From NCBI GenBank assembly GCA_030272155.1, contig CP126199.1:2480001-2544000 (forward strand): a stretch of 64,000 bases of DNA, written 5' to 3'. Positions within the stretch are counted from its first letter, which is position 1. Every line of letters begins with the position of its first letter. The stretch is from Tetradesmus obliquus. Taxonomy: Eukaryota > Chlorophyta > Chlorophyceae > Sphaeropleales > Scenedesmaceae. Under the pieces are notes generated by a model. It was not told the origin of the DNA. It did not search any database and was given only the letters and a program-made list of their open reading frames with translations. Below, piece by piece: positions 1-12,000 of this stretch. The translations under genes and the position numbers were made by a program.

Positions 1-205
1 GCCCACAGTTTGGGGCCGGTGGGCTTGTAAACTGCCTTGAACATTGCGATAGGGTAGTAGATGGCAGTGGGCCAGAAGGTGAGCGCGCCCACCAGGCCAA
101 CCTGCAGCAGCAGCAGCAGCAGCAAATGCAGCCGTGAGTTTGGGAGTGAAAGTGGTAGATGACGGTGGGCCAGAAGGTGAGCGCGCCCACCAGGCCAACC
201 TGCGG

Positions 206-248
<43 letters not shown>

Positions 249-3200
249 ATGCAGTGGTGAGATGAGATGGTCGGTATTCAAGTACGGTGTGGGATGGCCA
301 GCAGCTGCTACAATAGACCGCTGCTCTGTGCATATCTGGCAGGCTGAGATGGAAGTCTTGACAGAAAATAGAAGGGCTGCACCACTAACTGCATAGCAGC
401 TTCACCCAGTGAGGTGGAAGGCTGTGCTTTGATGCTGTTAGATCAAGAGTGGGAGTGGTATTAAGGACCTTAAGTTGTAACAGCCCTCTGCTGGCAGCTG
501 CTTGGCATGCGGACCTCCATGCAACGCAGCTGACAACGCTATCCAGCACGCATGCTAGTGTGTGCTATCAGTTTTCAAACTCACAAAGGCGCTGAAGAAG
601 GGCAGGGCACAAGCGATGACCGTCGTGACGACCACGTACAGGGACCTGCAGGGGCAGACACGGCAGCAATACAGCAACTGATTGCTCAGCAAGAACCTCG
701 CTGCAAGGCACAGGGCAAGGTAAGCACAATCCTCAGTCATCCCATGGCTGTCGTATGGTCTGTTTGGCAGTGCAACAAGGTTAAAACTGCAATGTTGACA
801 ATGTCGCAGACTTCAAGAGCAGACCACCAGCAATAGAAAAGCACAGCTCCCTCCGCAGCCCCAGCCACAACACAGACCTAACACGCCTCTGGAAAGCGCA
901 TTACGCATGCCAATGGGCTGGCGCTGCCTATGACTTGCTGTCACAGAGGCTCACCTGTACCCCAGGCCACAACACATGTATGTTACGTGCCTAAAAGTCC
1001 TCCTGTGCATTGCCGGTAAGATATAGTCAGCTAGAACACTGCCTCAGGAGCTCACCTGTACCCGAGGCGCACCAGCCACTCCTTTCCTGCAAAGTTGTCC
1101 ACCTTGGGAGCCAGCCGCAGCATCACGTCCTCGGCTGTGGCAAACACAGGCTGGGCGTACACCTGCGGGCGCACAGCAGGCAGCCACACACAAGCCGCGT
1201 TCAGCATGCTAATTCAAACTTTGATTTCCAGGCTGACAGCACTGACTCAGGTAATCTTGGCAACTGCAATACGGTGCAGCACTTTCTTGTTGCAGTTTCA
1301 ACCTAGAACATGATTGCATCATTGCGTAATGCGACGAGCAGCCATGTGTGTATGCTGATATCCCTTGGTCTATGGCTTCAAACCATGCGTTCATCATGTT
1401 GTGGCTCATGCGTCTGACATTGTGCCGGCCCTGCATGCAACTACCCTGTCTCAATGATATTGCAGCTGGAATGCGGGCACCAAGTGGATGAGCAACGTGC
1501 TGCTGGGTATGCACTGCAAAAGCATGACTTAGGCATGGCAGGCAGGCAACATTACTTATGCGTGGCAGGCAGGCAGGCAGGCAACACAACCAAGGCATCT
1601 CACCTGGAACGCAGGCACCATGTGGATGAGCACCATGAAGTTGGCCAGCAGCGTGACCCAGATGGGCGCAGAGTCAAAGCCCAGCACGATGCTGGACGGC
1701 ACCGCATCACCCAGCGCAGCGTAGCCGCACACGCTGACAGCAAGGTACTGCAGTAGCAGGCAGGCAGGCACACAGCAGCAGCAGCAGCAGCGTTGAGGAG
1801 CAGCACTGTACAGTGCAAACACCTGCTGGCAGGCAGCGCATTCCTCAGCGCAGCGTATCCGCACACGCTTAAAGCAAGGTACTGCAGATGGTGCAATGCG
1901 GAGCACAACAGCAGCAAGGACTCGCAGCATTGGCACAGATGTCTGGCCACGTTGGGCAGGTGTAGATCAGTGAGCTGGGCAACACACAAACAAAATCCTG
2001 CAAGTTGCATGCTGTGTAGTGCGGCACTCGTTTGATGATGGTGTGCTGCTAACACCAGCTCCCTGACACGGTCATGCAGCAGGCTGCATTGTACAGCATA
2101 TCAGCAGGCCATTGACAATGGCAGCACATACTTCCTGGAGAGGATGCTGTAACAGCCGTTAGTGTGCAGTTATGTCATGTGTGGCCAGTACTGCTGTGCA
2201 GCTACGTCTGAGGGCTCTGCCTAGCACTGCCCCCCCCCCCTCTCCCTCTGCTCTGGAATAGGGATATTCTTGTTACTCATTAAGCCGTAGCATCAACGCC
2301 AATAATGATTGCATCATGCACACTCTCACCAAGATGAAGGTGGTGGTCAGTGCGGTTGGCACGGTCTTCTTCATGCTCTTTGATGCAGCAGGAGGCTCGC
2401 GCAGCGTGTCCTGCAGCCAACAAACATACATCATGTTACATAGTATGTCACATAGTATGTTACATAGTATGTTACATAGTATGTTACATACAAGGCAACG
2501 ACCGCACGCGTTCTACGTTGTTGAATCCCGGGCCTGCGTGTGGTGCACTGCCACGTGATTCATCATCAGATGGTGCAGCGCACACACTGCATCACTCCCC
2601 CATGCGCCAAGTGTACCAGGTTACATCTATTGCCAGCATCGCTGGCAGCACGCTAGCAGTCACCACTGTCACAAGCTGCGCTTGAGAATACATTATTGCT
2701 ATCAGCAGCAGCCACATGCTGCCAGCTGCAGAGCTCCTCCACTGACCAATTGACACCCGGCTGCTGCCAGCAGCTGCACCCACCTCACCTGCATCTCCAT
2801 CAGCACGGTCGCGCAGCTGTGCACAAAGCCAAAGGTTACCCCGCATCTCAATGCATGCATGATGTGTGCTGGCATGCATTCCTAGCAGCCGCCGCTGGCA
2901 GCACGCCTCCAAATCACTGCCATCCAGCTTCATGCTTGTACCACAACACAGTACTGATGTACAGCCGTGGCTGAGGTTGTGCACCAGTGCACCCCTGCCT
3001 CCCCCAATCAAGCACCAACTACACCGCTGCTACTACCACCTCCACCCGCCTCACCTGCACCTCCATGAGCACAATTGCACAGCTGTACGCAAAGCCAAAG
3101 TTGCCCAGCGCATTAAAGCAGCCAAACATCTTGTCGGCTGGCGCCGCAGGCTTGCCGGCCAGCGATCCGAGGCCATTATGTGCCTCGGATGCTCCGAGGG

Positions 3201-4636
3201 CGATTGCGATTGTGGAGTAGCCTAGGCTCATGATTGCCCCAATGGCTGACGCCCACCATGCTGCTTCCAGGTTGGGCAGCTGGCTCATGATGATTTGCAT
3301 GCCTCCCTGCAGGCGGTCATTAAAACAAAGGTTTAGGGTTTGTCCAGACAGGGTTGCAAGCAGCAGTGTCAGATGAGTGCCGGTGGCTGAGGCCCACCAT
3401 GCAGCCTCTAGGTTGGGCAGCTGGCTCATGATAACTTGGATGCCTCCCTGCAGGTAATAAGAACAGAGGGTTTGAGGTTTGTAGAGCAGGGTTGCAAGAT
3501 GCTGTTTTTTGAGTAGTGGCTGAGGCCCACCAGGCCGCCTCCAGGTTGGGAAGCTGGCTCATGATAACTTGGACGCCGCCCTGCAGGTCATGAAAACAGA
3601 GGGTTTAGGGTTTGCTCAGATAGGTTTGCAAGCAGCAGCGTCAGATGAGTGCCGATGGCTGAGGCCCACCAGGCTGCCTCCAGGTTGGGAAGCTGGCTCA
3701 TGATGATTTGGATGCCTCCCTGCAGGTCATCAAAACAGAGGGTTTAGGGTTTGTTCAGACAGGGTTGCAAGCGGCAGCGTCAGATGAGTGCCAGTGTGGC
3801 TGAGGCCCACCAGGCTGCCTCCAGGTTGGGCAGCTGGCTCATCACAGATTGCACGCCTCCCTGTACACATGGGTTTTTTGTCAAGCAGGGGGTTGGTAAT
3901 TTGCAAAGGCAGGATGGCAAGCAGCAGCATAGAGCGTTGCCCAGCCAGCCAGCAAATGCACACAGGAGTACCATGGCTTGGTCTTCTGTTTAAAAATCGG
4001 CAGGGCGGAAACCAAGGCAACAACAGACGGCAACCATTGCATTGAATGCAGCTGCCACGCCACTCACAAAGATGATCGTCATCATCATCTGGTCAGTGAA
4101 GCAGCTGCCAGCTGGCATGCCCCTGGCCAAACACACGCGCTTGGCGATGTAGCTGCAGCAGGCGCAGAGAAGGAACAGAACAGCAGGTCAGAATGTAGTG
4201 CAGTTTGCGCGCAGAAGAGAAGCCGCAGCAGGAAAGGTAGCAAGCATGCATGGCGAGCAGTGCACACTGTGCGTACAGTAGATGAGGCAACAGGCCGCAG
4301 CAGGAAGGGTAGCAAGCACGATTGCGAGCAGTGCATACTGTGCGCGCAAGCGAATGAGGCAACAGGTTTGGCCCTGCTGCATGTGCTGGACATGTCTCCA
4401 GCAACAAGCTTGGTGGTGCTGGGCCGGCGCTGCTGATGCTAGCCCATCTATTTGAAATAAAGAAAACTCAGAGGCCCCACTGCTGTACAACATCTGGCCA
4501 TAAATGTGAAAGTTGCTGCTGTTACCTCATGCTGTCAGCAGCTGCGATCTGGTAGCCAATGGTGGTGAGGATCATGTTGGCGTGCTGCGCAATGGACAGG
4601 ATGGTGCTGTGCCTGGCACCCATGATCCAGTACACT

Positions 4637-4670
<34 letters not shown>

Positions 4671-5264
4671 TCACTACCAAAGCTGACATCAAAGAGACAA
4701 GACTTCAGTGTGAATGACCTAGCAGGTTCACAAAGCTCACGCAGTTGCTCCGGCTGTGCAGCTGCATAAATGAGCAAGCAAAAGCCAGTTGGGGGGTCCC
4801 TTCTCGTCCTGCAGTGCTCTCACCTGCATACTTGTAACGTGTGTGGCGGCGGCCGTTCACCTGCAGTAGGCAGACAGCAATGCAGATGCAGCAGTGATTT
4901 GAAATCCAGGTGTGACCTGAGGCTTCCTGTTGCTGCCATTACATTTGACGATTGGCTTTGAGATGCTCTAGAGCAATCTGGGCTCACAAACCATTTCTGC
5001 ACGGCTACCACCATGCATCTTCCACTGCTGCTGTGTTACTCGTGTGCGCTTCGTGCCTACGCCTGGCAGCATTAGGGCCATCAGCTGGACATTGTCTACA
5101 GCTCAGCATGCTGCTGCCCGTGTTTCCCATGGTCCACTTGCAGCTGGCACCTGCCCTGTTTCTTACTCAGCTGCACTCCCATCCTGCATCTCCCGAGCTG
5201 GGTGCTGCTGCTGCTTGCTCTGCTCGACGGCTGATCCCAAACTCAACTGCACCACGGCACCACC

Positions 5265-5306
<42 letters not shown>

Positions 5307-5731
5307 ATGCCAGGGCCCCAGCCACGCACCATGTACACATCTGTGAGCATCAGCGCTGCCCACAGGCTGACAGCAAAGAAGAAGACCAGAGACACAATGC
5401 CTCCCACCCATCCCAGCCATGCCAGCGATGCAGGCAGGCCCAGCACACCGGCACCTGCAGCACATGTGTTACATGACAATGTTATATGACAGTGTTACGT
5501 GACAGCGGCACATGACAGTGTTGCAAAGGCATGTTAGTAGTGCTGGTCAGCACGCGCTGCTTGCACCTGCTATGTGTGTACAGGTTTGCGCGCATGCTGC
5601 CAAACTAATATACAAATGTCTGAATGACCCGATTGACAGGTGCATAACGACCAGATGACGTGCTGAAGCCGCCGATGCCCACTGCTTACAGACAGCTTTG
5701 AACACCCCCTGCATTTCATGTGGTGTTGATG

Positions 5732-5762
<31 letters not shown>

Positions 5763-6583
5763 ACAATGCAATGCAGTGCAATGCACTCACCAATGATGGC
5801 TGTGATAAGGTGGCCTGCTGCTGTGAGCCAGCTGCCTGCAGCACACCACAGCATGTGATGAGTGGCATACCCAAAACACGCCAAATATTGGGGATTAAGA
5901 AACGTCCTATTGTTCACAACCTCACTCTTTTACAGTGTTGATGATCTGCAGATTTGATGGCATAAAAGCTGGTGGGCAGTCAACCACGGGTGTCCAGTGG
6001 GACACCCTTAGGCTGGTGCATCTGGGGCCAAGCGCGTTACTGTTATGCAAAGCAGCGTATGCAGCACGTGATTAACACAGGCACAGGCACAGACACAGGC
6101 CAATGCCTCCATACAATCAGCACAAGCAGTGTTCACTCACTGTGCCCTGCATGTGCACTACCCAGGCTAGATCTGCGCCGCAGTGACAAGACGCTGCCGT
6201 CCCTGCAGGCATGTTGGAAATGCACATAGATAGCAGTGGCTAAGTTTCATGAAGTGGAATGCCGAGCATGCGGTGCAGTACGCTGCGCGCCACTGAGACA
6301 GGGGACTGCAGAACATGCATGTCATGCTGTTGCTGCAGCTGATGCAGCTAGTCGGTGCTGCTGGCTGGTGAGGCCAAGCAAAGATCCGGCACAGCTGCAA
6401 TCATTAGTGTAAGCAAATGACGGTCTATTATATCAAAAGCACACCACTTGCAGCTCACCTAGCCACAAACCCGGTGATAGATGTAAGCCGGTCACAGATG
6501 TCGTCTGCATGCCCATGCTTGTCCCAGGGCCCCGCCACATCATTTCCCGGCACATGAACCATGTGGTTGTCGGCCTTAGACAT
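1..6583 (-). CDS. Amino acid permease, AAP/AAAP family (AAP-A), 3' end cut by window edge
   Basis: Probable H+-coupled amino acid transporter of a cell membrane, plant AAP type. Exons, 5' to 3' on the minus strand: 6583-6459, 6202-6141, 5835-5791, 5454-5330, 4860-4824, 4634-4526, 4152-4068, 3306-3055, 2410-2330, 1747-1604, 1162-1056, 645-585, 101-1. All phases join without a stop, giving about 444 residues before the edge. Family landmarks in order: [15 protein letters not shown] in the first membrane segment, the pair WLGWVGG, MSQLPNLEAAWW, DTLREPP, an exon ending HMVPAFQ followed by VYAQPVF, then FWPTAIYYP in the last exon. The start at 6583 is the first ATG and its exon ends in a good donor (GTGAGC). 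The last tens of residues lie beyond base 1. Several introns hold partial copies of the following exon. Family is secure from the shared landmarks; substrate cannot be told. Confidence 0.9.
55..206 (-). repeat. Duplicated head of the AAP-A exon at 1-101
   Basis: The first about 45 bases of the exon (encoding VGLVGALTFWP), its CTGCAG acceptor and the adjoining CAG array occur twice: the real copy at 55-143 and a diverged copy from 156, with exon-like bases at 156-199 and a CCGCAG acceptor. The copy starts 98 bases before the true exon, so its use would shift the frame. Confidence 0.8.
207..246. repeat. CAG trinucleotide array
   Basis: About 13 nearly perfect CAG units. On the sense (minus) strand of AAP-A this is a CTG tract next to the duplicated acceptor. 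Confidence 0.9.
1702..1887 (-). repeat. Duplicated head of the AAP-A exon at 1604-1747
   Basis: The exon head encoding YLAVSVCGYAAL and its acceptor (about 1702-1753) recur in diverged form at 1841-1887, in the intron upstream on the sense strand. The copy reads YLALSVCGYAAL and keeps the TACTGCAG acceptor. Confidence 0.8.
2436..2490. repeat. 12-bp minisatellite in an AAP-A intron
   Basis: About 4.6 tandem units of TTACATAGTATG, one carrying a C in place of T at the second position. It lies just upstream, on the sense strand, of the exon at 2330-2410. Confidence 0.9.
3244..3860 (-). repeat. Five tandem copies of an exon head plus intron in AAP-A
   Basis: Copies begin, by the shared GGCTGA(G/C)GCCCACC, at 3244, 3385, 3518, 3657 and 3798, with spacings of 141, 133, 139 and 141 bases. 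Each holds the coding segment for MSQLPNLEAAWWASA. The first four also keep the CTGCAG acceptor and an intron piece with GGTTTAGGGTTTG or a close variant. Only the copy at 3244 runs on into the rest of the exon (3055-3306). The copy at 3798 has lost the acceptor consensus. Confidence 0.9.
4222..4366. repeat. 72-bp tandem duplication in an AAP-A intron
   Basis: Two units starting GCCGCAGCAGGAA at 4222 and 4294, both ending GATGAGGCAACAG or AATGAGGCAACAG. Non-coding; it lies between the exons at 4068-4152 and 4526-4634. Confidence 0.85.
4637..4668. repeat. CAG array (CTG on sense strand) abutting an AAP-A acceptor
   Basis: About ten CAG units directly join the acceptor of the exon at 4526-4634, so in the transcript a CUG run sits where a polypyrimidine tract is expected. 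Confidence 0.85.
5266..5306. repeat. CAG array in an AAP-A intron
   Basis: About 13 CAG units (CTG on the sense strand) about 25 bases after the donor of the exon at 5330-5454. Confidence 0.85.
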
Positions 6584-9037
6584 TGCAAGGTGAGTTTGCC
6601 GTGCCCAAACAGCGAGGAAGCCACTCTATTTGATAACTCCAGCAAGCAAAGGGATCGTGATATCAAGCCTAGTTCACGCCAACCGTTTAGTAATAACACG
6701 GCCTGAAAACTACTATGAGTGCTAGAGGTCGCGTACGAGCCCGGTGACAACTCTGCCGCGGCAGGGTTGAATTTGAACAGCCGGCCTGTGTAGCTGATCT
6801 CGCCATTCAACCCCACGAACGATCCCAGACACAAAATAATCCAGCAGATCAATACGATCCGGTGCATTCAAACCGTTTGCTGGACAGAAAAAGAAGTTGC
6901 ACAGGTGTGAAGTCCGGGGGAACATCTCACACTAGGCGACGCTTTTAGTGAAAGCGCCAAACGCAGCTCATTCAGTTGAAGTATACGGATGTGTTACATT
7001 ATCAGCACGAAGAAGCGTACGGTAACAGATGTGCTGCAGACCAGCCTGCCAAAGCGCCAGAGTGGACCAAAACTACTCTCTACAGCAACAATGACGGAAA
7101 GAACACGTCTAAATAGAGCCCAGTACGTAGCAGAAAACTTGCACGTACCGCGACACAAGCAGCACTGTCGCACCGCAAGCAACAGCCGACATTCTATGAA
7201 ACTGACAGAAATGTCTCAACTAGCCAAGCTGTATGCAGCAAGCCATTCGACATCTGGTTTCAAACCGCAGTCAAACCCAGCAGCGGTTGCCAACTGGGCC
7301 GCACAACAGCTTGCGATCGACCAACCACAACACAAAGAGCAGCCAGCGCCAACACACCCTTACATGCAAAATTGCAAACTCTCTGTCAACACCCGGCCCC
7401 GGGTGCAGAGGGCATCTCAACGTGGTGCCTTGCATCTTTTGGGCCAGCACAACGCTGTGTGTTCTTTCAGAGTGCAGCCACCTGGACCTCTGGTTTGCAC
7501 AGCGGCCTACCAGCCAAAGCCCTGGCTATCAAAACAACACTTACGACTTGGCGCAACACTCTTCATGCGTTGACCTTTCATTCCGCTGGACAGCAACACA
7601 CACGCACTGGTCAAAACTTCTGCACCCACCACACCACCGACCCCCACAGCCACCGCCTCGCTACACGTCCAACAAGCCCTAGCTATGTGCACTACACAGA
7701 CATGCAGTGAACTCTACTTGCAACGGCAGCAAACAGTGCTAGTCATGCTCTCCGTTTTTCAATGCAGTGATGCTCGCCTCACCGGGTTGGTATCACAAAC
7801 AGCTACGCACATGGCACTGCGTGCGTTGCAACTCCGCGCACTCCAGTGTTTCCTCAAGTGCAGCAACTGCCTACGCCCTTACGAGTCTGGTCAAACACCA
7901 ACAGACGCACGCTGTTGCAACTGCAAAACAGCTCCCTTCTTTGTTGTACACAGCCCCAAAACAGCTGGGGCCACTTCCAACACACACTGGACAACACTGG
8001 CTGCAATCCTTTCACCTTGCTTTGGTGGCAAACTGTTTACCATTGCCTGCAACAGCAAGGGCAGGGAGTGCAGCTGCAGCCGCCTGGGCCGCATACACAA
8101 ACAGCACAGCAGCTGTGTTTCAACCAGACACACACACACACACGAACCCGCACAGCACATGCCATCCCACACAAACATCACAGCCATGCGCACTTGAGGC
8201 CTAAAAGCCAAACGCGCGCGATGCGCAATGCAGCTGTGTCAACAGCTGCAGAGCTGCGGGAGTAGCGCAGCCTGCCCGGGTCAGCAATGCTTGCAAAATG
8301 CAAACCACGCCTGCTCACCACCTATCACGCTGGAATGCAGCACACAGCATTGCTGGAATCCTCCAAACGGCAACCTCCAAACGGCAACCGATGCTAGCGC
8401 ACGCAAGCCTTCTTGCACACAGCGCATGGCACCTTTCGCATGCAGGCTTGCAGTCAGTGCAATACCACAGCTGTAATGATGTGCATCTGCAGCCGATTGG
8501 TCCGTACAGCTTTTCACAGCCGCTCCTGTGCCAGCCTGCATGCACCAACTCTATCAATGACGGTGTCAGGTGATAGCTGCAGGTGATAGCTGCAGCGAGC
8601 TGCACTCGTCGTGTAGCTCTGAAACAAGCACTCCACTCCTGTGTGCGCCTCGATGAGAACGCCAGCCAAAGCAAGAACTGAGCATTGCATGCAGCGTTCA
8701 CGAATGCGGCTGCATGCACGGCAGTGCACTCACGCCGCACATTGGTATCACACACACATCAACGTCAACAGCGCAGCATTGGCTGTCCACATTACACGGG
8801 GGCAACAAACACTAAGCAGCACGTGCTGTCCAAGCAAGCAGACGCAACCGTGAAGCAATGCAAACACAGTGCACGACGTGCGCAGCAGCACCTGCTGCAC
8901 GCTGGCTGCTTGTACGCAGGCAGCAATGGCGTGAGGGCGCTTTGTGAAAACACACAGCGGTGGAACCAGCATGTGTGACAGCACACATGCATTGCTCACC
9001 AACCAAGCACAGCCCGGAACACTCAACCACGGAACAC
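6584..9037. other. Gap between AAP-A start and CBM20 gene stop
   Basis: About 2.4 kb with no recognisable protein. Both neighbours are on the minus strand, so the left part should hold the AAP-A promoter and 5' leader, and the right part the CBM20 3' UTR. A stretch at 6725-6882 is open on the minus strand and preceded by a textbook pyrimidine-rich acceptor (CTTTTTCTGTCCAG). It could be a 5' UTR exon or an unrelated short exon; I could not connect it. The 7.0-9.0 kb part is CA-rich, with short ORFs that match nothing I know. Confidence 0.5.
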
Positions 9038-12000
9038 TCAGAACTCATCCTGCTCCTGCTGCTGCTGCTGGAATGAGGCCGCAAGGGCAGCAAGAGCCAG
9101 CAGCTCCTGCTTCACCACACCCCCTACCGCCGGGGTGGTGAAGCTGCTGCTGCTGCTGCTGCTCTCAGCCGCCTCCGCCTGCTGCTGCTCCTGCTGCTGA
9201 GCTGGGCCCTGTACCACTGCTGCTGCTGCTACAGCTGGCATGCTCCTGGACCCGCCTGCCGCGCTGCTGCCTGTTGCTGCAAGCGCATCACCAGCAGCAG
9301 CAGCAGCATCAGATCCAGCAGCAGGAGCTGCACTGGACACCCTGACCGAATCGCCCTTGAACGCCACTCTGTACTTACTGTAGCCGCCTGATGCAGCAGC
9401 GGCAGCTGGCGCTGCTGGTGCTGCAAAGGCGCTGCCGCGCATGGGGCTGTAGCAAGCTGCGCTGCTGTAGCTGCCGCTGCTGCTGTCACCCAGCTGCTCA
9501 GCTAGCAAGCTGTTGGAAGCCATGACAGACCTGCGCATCTCCTCCACTTGAGCCAGAGCTGCAGCCACCTTTTCTGCTGCTGCCTTTCTGGCTGCTTCCT
9601 TTGCTGCCACTTGGCGCTCAACCTCAGCTGCACTGCCAATCACAGCACCAGCACGAGCTGCAGCAGCAGCATACCCAGCAGCAGCTGCACTAGCTCCGCT
9701 GTTGATCTTGCTGTAGCGGCCGCCGCTGCTGCTGCCGCCGCTGCGGCCAGCCTTGCTGCTGCCGTTTGCCCAGCTGCTGCGGCTGCTGCGGCGGCCGTTG
9801 CCGTTGCTGCTGCTGGGCGCCTCATCGGCGTCGCCGCTGCTCATGCTGCTGCTGAACACGGCAGCGATCGCATCTGCTGGAGAGGCATGTTGCCTGAGCT
9901 CCTCTTGCTGCTGCTCTTCCACATCAACCTGCTGATGCACATCCTCCCCCTGCTGCTGCTGCTGCTGCTGGTCCAGCTCCTGCTGCTGCGCCGCTACAGC
10001 CTGCTGCTGTGGCTCTGCAGCTTGCTGCTGCGGATCTGGCGGCACGTATGTTGCTGAGATTGTAACGCTGCCCAGGGATTGCAGCGGCACATTGATCCTG
10101 CTCAGAACCGCAGCAAGCAGCTCATTCGCATCCACATCCAAGCTGAGTGACTCTGCAGAGAATGTGATTGTGCCGTCATTGTTCATCGTCATCGCTGTAG
10201 GGATGGGAGAGCTAGAGCGAGTGAAGGGACTGCTGCTGCGCTCAGGCTGCTGCTGCGGCTGCTGCTGCTGAGGCTCCTCCTGCATCTGTTGCAGCGGCGG
10301 CTCCTCTAGCAGATCTTCAATGGGTACTGCTTGCTCATCCATGCTGCTGCTTTCGGCCGCAGCTGCTGCTGCTGCTGCTGCTGCAGCTTCAGCAGCAGCC
10401 TCCTGCTGCGCACCCGCTTCTGCTGCAGCTGCCTCAGCAGCAACCGCGGCTTCCGCCGCCTCTGCCGCTGCCGCCTCTGCTGCAGCCGCCTCGGCAGCAG
10501 CAGCTGCTGCCAGCGTATCCTTGCTGGGCATCGCAGGCGCCGCAAGGCTGCTCAGCTTCTCCAAGTCCGCTGCAATGCGTGCATTGCCGGTCTGCTTTGC
10601 TGCCTCGAGCAGCAGGCTCGCGCGCTGATCGCTCTGCTGCTCCAATGCGCTCGCAGCTGCGAGCAGCTCCTCAACATACTCCTCTGCAAGCGCTGCCTCA
10701 TCCACGCCGCTGCTGCCTGGCAGCATCGGCTGCTGCAGCGCTGCACCGCCGTCAATGCTGGCATCAGGGCTGGGGTTGGACGCTGCGCTGCGCGCCAGCG
10801 CATCTTCAGCAGCAGCAAGCAGCTGGTCCACTGTGGCTGACAGCACTGTCTCGCTGACGTGGCTCTGCTTGATAGCGCTGATGCCTGCGCTCTCCTGCTT
10901 TGATGCTGGCGCCAGCTGCTGCTGCTGCTGCTGCTCGTCCTCGGATGTCGAGAGCGGTGAGGCGCTGCCGCTGCCGTTGCTGCTGCTGGCTGCCGCCGCT
11001 GCTGCTGCCGAGTCGTCCATTGACGAGGCAGCGGTAGAGAAGCTGGAGGTGCTGAAGTCATCAAAGCTTGGCAGGTCTGCAGGGTTCATGATCGGCACCT
11101 GAATGCTGCCGTTGTTGGCAGCACTGGACTGATTGAAGCCCCAGCCTTGGCTGCTGCTGCTGCTGCTGCTTGTGCCCGTGCCTGCCGGCTGCTCCGCCTG
11201 CGCGCTGCCGCCGTCGCCAGCAATGGCTGCGGCTGCTGCCTGCTCAGAAGCGGCAGCAATCTGCTGCTGCATGGCGGCCTCCTTGTCACGCTGGCGGGCC
11301 TCAATGGCCTCCTGCACGCCACCCTCCAGCATTGCAACTGCGGAGTCGTACTTCTGCAGGCCCGCACAGCAGCACAGGCAGCAGCAGCAGAGTGTCGTCG
11401 GGTCGTCAGGGCATATAGCAATGTGACTTGACAAGCAGCCGGGTTGCTCAATTCCTCATGCCATCTGTGTCTGCTGTGTGGGGCGCCTGGCGCTGCAGCG
11501 CATCAGCAGGGAGAGATGCGCCATGCGATGCACAGCAGCAACAGTAACATCACCGCTGCACCACCATTCCCGACTCCTAACGCTGTTTCAGACCACAGCA
11601 CTCCCTTACATCTTCTTCCAGCGCCTGACCCACGCACACCGCCCCGCAGCGGTAACACCTAACACACAGGCAGCCCCTAAACAATCAAGCAGTACACCTA
11701 AAACAGAACATAACAGCGCCCACCTTGAGGCCCTCGGTGAGCACGCTCATGCGCGCGTCCAGCTTGCGCTTCTTCTCCTGGATGGCGCTCACGCGCGCCT
11801 CCACAGCCTTGAGCTGCTGCTTCAGGAAGGCGCGGTCGGGGCGCACCTCCACGCGCGTGTTGGACACGTCGTTGAAGTTGCACGTCACGCCCACCTGTGG
11901 ATGATGTTGCGGCAGTGGATCAGCAGTGGTACGGCAGTGTTGCTGCAGATCAAAGAGGGTGCGCGCTTCGTTGTCGCGCTACTGCAATGCAGTGCATGCT

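Noticed and set aside
3330-3753. TTTAGGG telomere-like motifs in the AAP-A array
   Set aside because: Only one and a half units per repeat copy and internal to a gene; explained by copying of one intron piece, not by telomeric DNA.
6722-6925. Minus-strand open frame preceded by a strong acceptor at 6882
   Set aside because: Could be a 5' UTR exon of AAP-A, but no upstream exon or start could be joined, so it is not called as coding.
6989-7573. 194-codon plus-strand open frame
   Set aside because: No family resemblance, CA-rich, and it lies in the probable 3' flank of the CBM20 gene; no supporting splice or domain signal.
9548-11102. Plus-strand frames of 100-170 codons opposite the CBM20 tail
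   Set aside because: Same repeat effect; made almost only of Leu, Cys, Ala and Ser runs, with no domain.
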